Assembly: GCA_002413145.1 (NCBI GenBank)
Contig: DHWK01000178.1
Location: 1-9,066, forward strand
Length of the DNA: 9,066 nt
Reading direction: 5' to 3'
Origin: a bacterium UBP12_UBA5184
GTDB lineage: Bacteria; Vulcanimicrobiota; Vulcanimicrobiia; Vulcanimicrobiales; Vulcanimicrobiaceae
Shown here: positions 6,746-9,066 of the stretch, in pieces
How the letters are laid out: each line of letters opens with the position of its first letter
How positions within the stretch are numbered: the first letter of the stretch is position 1
Translations under genes and position numbers: made by a program
The notes under the pieces: generated by a model
Database searches by the model: none
Told to the model about the DNA's origin: nothing
What the model saw: only the letters and a program-made list of their open reading frames with translations

Positions 6746-7497
6746 TCGGCGAGCGTCTCGATTGGGACATCCGCAACGATTCTCGCGCGCAACTCGTTGG
6801 TTTGCGCCGACGGCTGCAGCGCCAGATGATGGCGCAGATATGACGACAGGGCATCGTAGACCGCCAGCGCGGCGCCGCGCCGGCCCATCGCCGCGAAGGT
6901 GCGCATCGCCAGTCGCGTGCCGGCTTCGTGAGCGCGGTCGGCCTCGAGCAATCGCAGCGCGTACTCTAGTCCGGCAGCGAAATCATTGCGCGTGATTGCG
7001 GCCACCGCAAGCCGCTCGAGAATGACCGCGTAGGCGTTGGCGCAGCGCACGCGCAGCGGATACATCCACTCCGCCTCGTCGCCGGCCAGATAGTCGCCGG
7101 CGTACAATGAGGCGGCGCGCTCCATTTCTTCGTGCGAACTGGCTCGGCTGGCGGCGAGCAGCGATTTGGCATCGGACTCGATCGCAATCGCCGGATCCCA
7201 TGCGTACGCGCCGCCGCTGCTGCGGATGCCGTCGACCTCCGGCGATACTCCGCGCAAGGCGGCCCGCGCGCCGGCTGCGGCGAGGTGCAAGCGATGGGCG
7301 GCTGTTTCCGCATCGAGCGTCGGCCAAAAAACATTAACGAGAACCTCGCGCGACGCTGCCGCCCGGGGATAACTCACGAAATACTGCAGAAATTCGCGCC
7401 CGCGTTTGAACGCGGGGCCGCTACTCCAAGCGCCATCGGCCCTGAACGAAAAAGCACCGAGGCAGCGTACGCGCAACACCGACTCTGCCAACGGCAT
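6742..7497 (-). CDS. SARP-family transcriptional regulator (winged helix plus BTAD)
   Basis: The 251-aa product has the length and layout of a small SARP activator. An OmpR-type winged-helix DNA-binding region (about 7-85) starts LRVRCLGAFSFRADG and includes the FKRGREFLQYFVSYP and SREVLVNVFWP blocks. A bacterial transcriptional activation domain (BTAD, about 100-245) contains ERAASLYAGDYLAGDEAEWM and the helical ALRLLEADRAHEAGTRLAMR region ending in YDALSSYLRHHLALQPS. There is no C-terminal NTPase or TPR extension. SARPs bind direct repeats overlapping the -35 zone and recruit RNA polymerase. The gene is divergent from the small ORF plus sheath operon and convergent with the hydrolase effector gene, whose stop it overlaps (6742-6745). 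A strong ribosome binding site (AGGAGG) precedes ATG 7497. It is the likely pathway-specific regulator of this locus. Confidence 0.93.
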   Translation of the reverse strand: MPLAESVLRVRCLGAFSFRADGAWSSGPAFKRGREFLQYFVSYPRAAASREVLVNVFWPTLDAETAAHRLHLAAAGARAALRGVSPEVDGIRSSGGAYAWDPAIAIESDAKSLLAASRASSHEEMERAASLYAGDYLAGDEAEWMYPLRVRCANAYAVILERLAVAAITRNDFAAGLEYALRLLEADRAHEAGTRLAMRTFAAMGRRGAALAVYDALSSYLRHHLALQPSAQTNELRARIVADVPIETLAD

Positions 7498-7501
7498 TCC
7501 C

Positions 7502-7507
7502 CCTCCT
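7502..7507 (-). promoter_or_regulatory. Ribosome binding site of the SARP gene
   Basis: On the minus strand AGGAGG lies 4 nt before ATG 7497, inside the purine run GAGGAGGGGGA. It is among the strongest Shine-Dalgarno sequences in the window and fixes the start. Confidence 0.8.
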
Positions 7508-7543
7508 CACTCGACCCGTTTTGCGGCGGGGGGCCCAGCCGTG

Positions 7544-7554
7544 TACCGACGGTA
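7544..7554. promoter_or_regulatory. Short palindrome in the divergent promoter region
   Basis: TACCG (7544-7548) and CGGTA (7550-7554) mirror each other around a central A. It lies 46 bp upstream of the SARP start, within the 179-bp divergent intergenic region, and could be an operator. A second short inverted repeat, AACGC-TT-GCGTT, is at 7614-7625. Both are small enough to occur by chance. Confidence 0.25.
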
Positions 7555-7638
7555 ACAGAAGAGAGCTTTCAGAGTCAATATGATGGGAAACACGGCCCAT
7601 GCGCGATCCGAAAAACGCTTGCGTTGTGAGATCGAAAA

Positions 7639-7656
7639 GAGAGCGTGCGGAGAGCC
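7639..7656 (+). promoter_or_regulatory. Candidate SARP operator: two heptamer direct repeats
   Basis: GAGAGCG (7639-7645) and GAGAGCC (7650-7656) are separated by 4 bp, an 11-bp period, and the second ends exactly 8 bp before a -10-like TAGGAT. Established SARP operators have this geometry: heptamer-type repeats one helical turn apart, about 8 bp upstream of the -10. The 3' part, GAGC, is shared with the TCGAGC-type repeats of known SARPs. The adjacent divergent gene encodes a SARP. A third GAGAGC occurs further upstream (7561-7566), out of phase with the pair. Confidence 0.55.
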
Positions 7657-7664
7657 CGGCCCGA

Positions 7665-7670
7665 TAGGAT
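7665..7670 (+). promoter_or_regulatory. -10-like box overlapping a possible ribosome binding site
   Basis: TAGGAT fits the TAnnnT pattern and ends 6 nt before GTG 7677, so a transcript starting 6-7 nt downstream would be leaderless. The same bases (AGGA, 7666-7669) could instead serve as a weak Shine-Dalgarno if transcription starts further upstream. The spacing to the direct repeats favours the promoter reading. Confidence 0.4.
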
Positions 7671-7676
7671 GAGCGC

Positions 7677-7934
7677 GTGCTCGGCCGCATTTCGTCCATT
7701 CTCGCGGCGGAAAGCACCTCGGATGGTGCGCTCACATTCTCGCTTCGCGCTGTCGACGGCGTCGGGGGATTCCGGCTAGAGCCGGCCATGCTGACACTGA
7801 CGATGTGGAGTGTCGATCCAGAGATCGTTCGCCTCAGTCTGACGAACCCGAAGACGGGGACCCTCGCGTATTTCCAGGGTGCTCAGCCGGCACTAGCGCT
7901 CGCACGCGAGCTTGGCCTGGAACTGATCCCATGA
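7677..7934 (+). CDS. Small unknown protein, first gene of the sheath operon
   Basis: An 85-aa product of unknown function starts at GTG 7677. It has no membrane segment or signal peptide. It reads as a mixed alpha/beta globular protein: RISSILAAES, then probable beta strands (ALTFSLRAV, AMLTLTMWSV, IVRLSLTN), then GTLAYFQGAQ and a final helix (PALALARELGLEL). The stop (7932-7934) abuts the sheath ribosome binding site, so the two genes are almost certainly co-transcribed. Position suggests a role linked to sheath expression or assembly, but no family is recognised. An ATG at 7669 in another frame runs only about 30-40 codons. The coding call rests on the continuous frame, promoter placement and tight spacing. 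Confidence 0.65.
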   Translation: MLGRISSILAAESTSDGALTFSLRAVDGVGGFRLEPAMLTLTMWSVDPEIVRLSLTNPKTGTLAYFQGAQPALALARELGLELIP

Positions 7935-7940
7935 AGGAGA
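7934..7940 (+). promoter_or_regulatory. Ribosome binding site of the sheath gene
   Basis: AAGGAGA begins at the last base of the preceding stop codon and lies 7 nt before ATG 7948. This is a strong site, as expected for a highly expressed structural protein. Confidence 0.8.
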
Positions 7941-7947
7941 GCTGCTG

Positions 7948-9066
7948 ATGTCGGTTTTGCTGTCGTATCCCGGCGTCTACGTCGAGGAGATTCCGAGCGG
8001 CGTTCACGCGATTACAGGGGTTCCCACGTCGATCGCCGCCTTTGTCGGCCGTGCTTTGCGCGGCCCGACGAACCAAGCCACGACCATCTTCAGCTTTGCC
8101 GATTTCGGTCGCCAGTTCGGCGGCCTAGCAATCGGTTACCCAATGAGCTATGCGGTTCGAGACTTCTTCGCAAACGGTGGTGGGCAAGCGATCATCGTGC
8201 GGGTTTGGTCGGGCGGCGCGGTCTCTTCGCTGTCGAGCGTTAGCAGCAGTTCGAGCGGTTCCCTCGCGTCGAGCAGCTCGAGCAGCGCCTTTGCCCTCCC
8301 GCCTCAGGCCGACGGCATCGCGCGAACGAACTTAACCGATTCCGACACGATTGGACTCGCGCTCGATGCGAGCAGCCCGGGCACGTGGGGCGACAAAGTG
8401 ACCGTGCAAGTACAGATCCCGAGTCCTCCCCTCGATGCAACCCTGGTCGCCAATCTCGGGTACGCCAGCGCATCGCAACTTTTCAATCTGCTGGTGACCG
8501 ATACCGGAACCGCATCGAGCGAAACGATTCGCAATGTCTCGGTCGTCGACGGGACGCGCCGGCTCGACAAAGTTCTGCCGATGGCATCTCAGCTGGTGGT
8601 CGTGCCGATCGATCCCATAACGCTGAAGCCCAAGCTGCCGACAACGACGCCCGGCGCATCCAGCGCGATCTTCTTGAGCGGCGGGGTCGACGGCGGCATC
8701 ATCACGTCACCTGCCGGCTACGGCATTCCGGACGCCGGTACCAAGAGCGGCATCTACGCGCTCGAAAACGCCGACATTTTCAATCTGCTGTCGATCCCGC
8801 CCGACAGTACGCTGCCCGACAGCGTGCTGTGGAACGAAACCGGTGCGATGTACGGCGGGGTATACCCGGCGGCGCTAGCTTACTGCAAGTTGAAAGGAGC
8901 CGTGCTGATCGTCGATCCTCCGGCGGACTGGAACAGCGTGAACAGTGCCTTCACCGGCCTCTCGACACTTGGGCTAACCGCTGACGGCGACTACGGTGCA
9001 ATGTACTTCCCGACACTCGTCGAACCCGACCCGCTGCGCAAAGGCCAACTCGATAACTATTCTTGG
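7948..9066 (+). CDS. Contractile tail sheath protein (eCIS/phage-tail type), 3' end outside window
   Basis: The first 373 residues are visible and the frame is still open at the window end. The N terminus, YPGVYVEEIPSGVHAITG (7-24) followed by TSIAAFVGRALRGP (27-40), is the signature of contractile tail sheaths; the extended N-terminal arm links neighbouring subunits in the sheath mesh. Next come FADFGRQFGGL (50-60), YAVRDFFANGGGQAIIVRVW (68-87) and, after a Ser-rich insertion (93-113), the middle domain with GTWGDKVTVQV (145-155). The subtilisin-like-fold sheath core follows, with YCKLKGAVLIVDPP (312-325) and YGAMYFPTLVEPDPLRKGQL (349-368), a block typical of long eCIS/phage sheaths. The sheath contracts around the inner tube to drive it through a target membrane. 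The missing part should carry the C-terminal arm that completes the mesh. Further sheath, tube, baseplate and ATPase genes are expected beyond 9066. Confidence 0.96.
   Translation, partial: MSVLLSYPGVYVEEIPSGVHAITGVPTSIAAFVGRALRGPTNQATTIFSFADFGRQFGGLAIGYPMSYAVRDFFANGGGQAIIVRVWSGGAVSSLSSVSSSSSGSLASSSSSSAFALPPQADGIARTNLTDSDTIGLALDASSPGTWGDKVTVQVQIPSPPLDATLVANLGYASASQLFNLLVTDTGTASSETIRNVSVVDGTRRLDKVLPMASQLVVVPIDPITLKPKLPTTTPGASSAIFLSGGVDGGIITSPAGYGIPDAGTKSGIYALENADIFNLLSIPPDSTLPDSVLWNETGAMYGGVYPAALAYCKLKGAVLIVDPPADWNSVNSAFTGLSTLGLTADGDYGAMYFPTLVEPDPLRKGQLDNYSW
8224..8286 (+). repeat. Ser-rich low-complexity insertion in the sheath gene
   Basis: Sixteen of the 21 residues at positions 93-113 are serine, encoded by mixed TCG, AGC, TCT, TCC and AGT codons. 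The codon mixture argues against recent simple slippage and for selection on the protein. It lies between the conserved N-terminal block and the middle domain, where sheath families often carry variable surface loops. Confidence 0.75.

Noticed and set aside
8385..8984. Plus-strand 199-codon frame within the sheath region
   Set aside because: It is an Arg-rich out-of-frame shadow of the sheath gene, which is conserved and open through to the window end.
1..9066. CRISPR array, insertion sequence or integrase gene
   Set aside because: No regularly spaced direct repeats and no transposase or integrase motifs were seen on either strand.

Overview
This GC-rich window (low-to-mid 60s % GC by eye) looks like the upstream edge of an extracellular contractile injection system (eCIS, the PVC/Afp/MAC-like phage-tail-derived family). 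The evidence is a tail sheath gene running off the right end, two cargo-like proteins carrying the eCIS-associated DUF4157 (eCIS_core) HExxH domain, and a SARP-type activator divergent from the structural operon. The organism cannot be named from the sequence. GC bias, TTG/GTG starts, probable leaderless promoters and a SARP regulator fit a soil or environmental bacterium such as Actinobacteriota, Chloroflexota or Eremiobacterota; that is inference only.

Layout. Positions 1-685 contain no credible protein gene. They hold a GNRA-capped hairpin, the 5' half of a tRNA-Ser(UGA) whose T arm and 3' acceptor strand are missing, a perfect 10-bp inverted repeat, and an isolated T-loop-like sequence on the other strand. 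Positions 686-1873 (minus) encode a 395-aa protein with two HExxH domains around a glycine zipper. A 72-bp divergent intergenic region follows. Then come three tightly packed plus-strand genes: two GT9/GT-B-like glycosyltransferases (1946-2950 and 2947-4146, overlapping by 4 nt) and an 863-aa protein (4154-6745) with two related alpha/beta-hydrolase-like domains on either side of a DUF4157 core. A convergent SARP regulator (6742-7497, minus) overlaps its end by 4 nt. After a 179-bp divergent promoter region come a small unknown protein (7677-7934) and the tail sheath (7948 to the window end, open).

Working model. The SARP protein probably activates the sheath operon. Just upstream of it lie two 7-bp direct repeats at 11-bp periodicity, 8 bp before a -10-like hexamer, which is the classical SARP operator geometry. 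The DUF4157 proteins are candidate cargo or effectors. The glycosyltransferase pair sits in an apparent operon with the hydrolase effector and may modify a particle component or cargo; a serine-rich insertion in the sheath is one speculative acceptor. None of these links is proven by the sequence alone.
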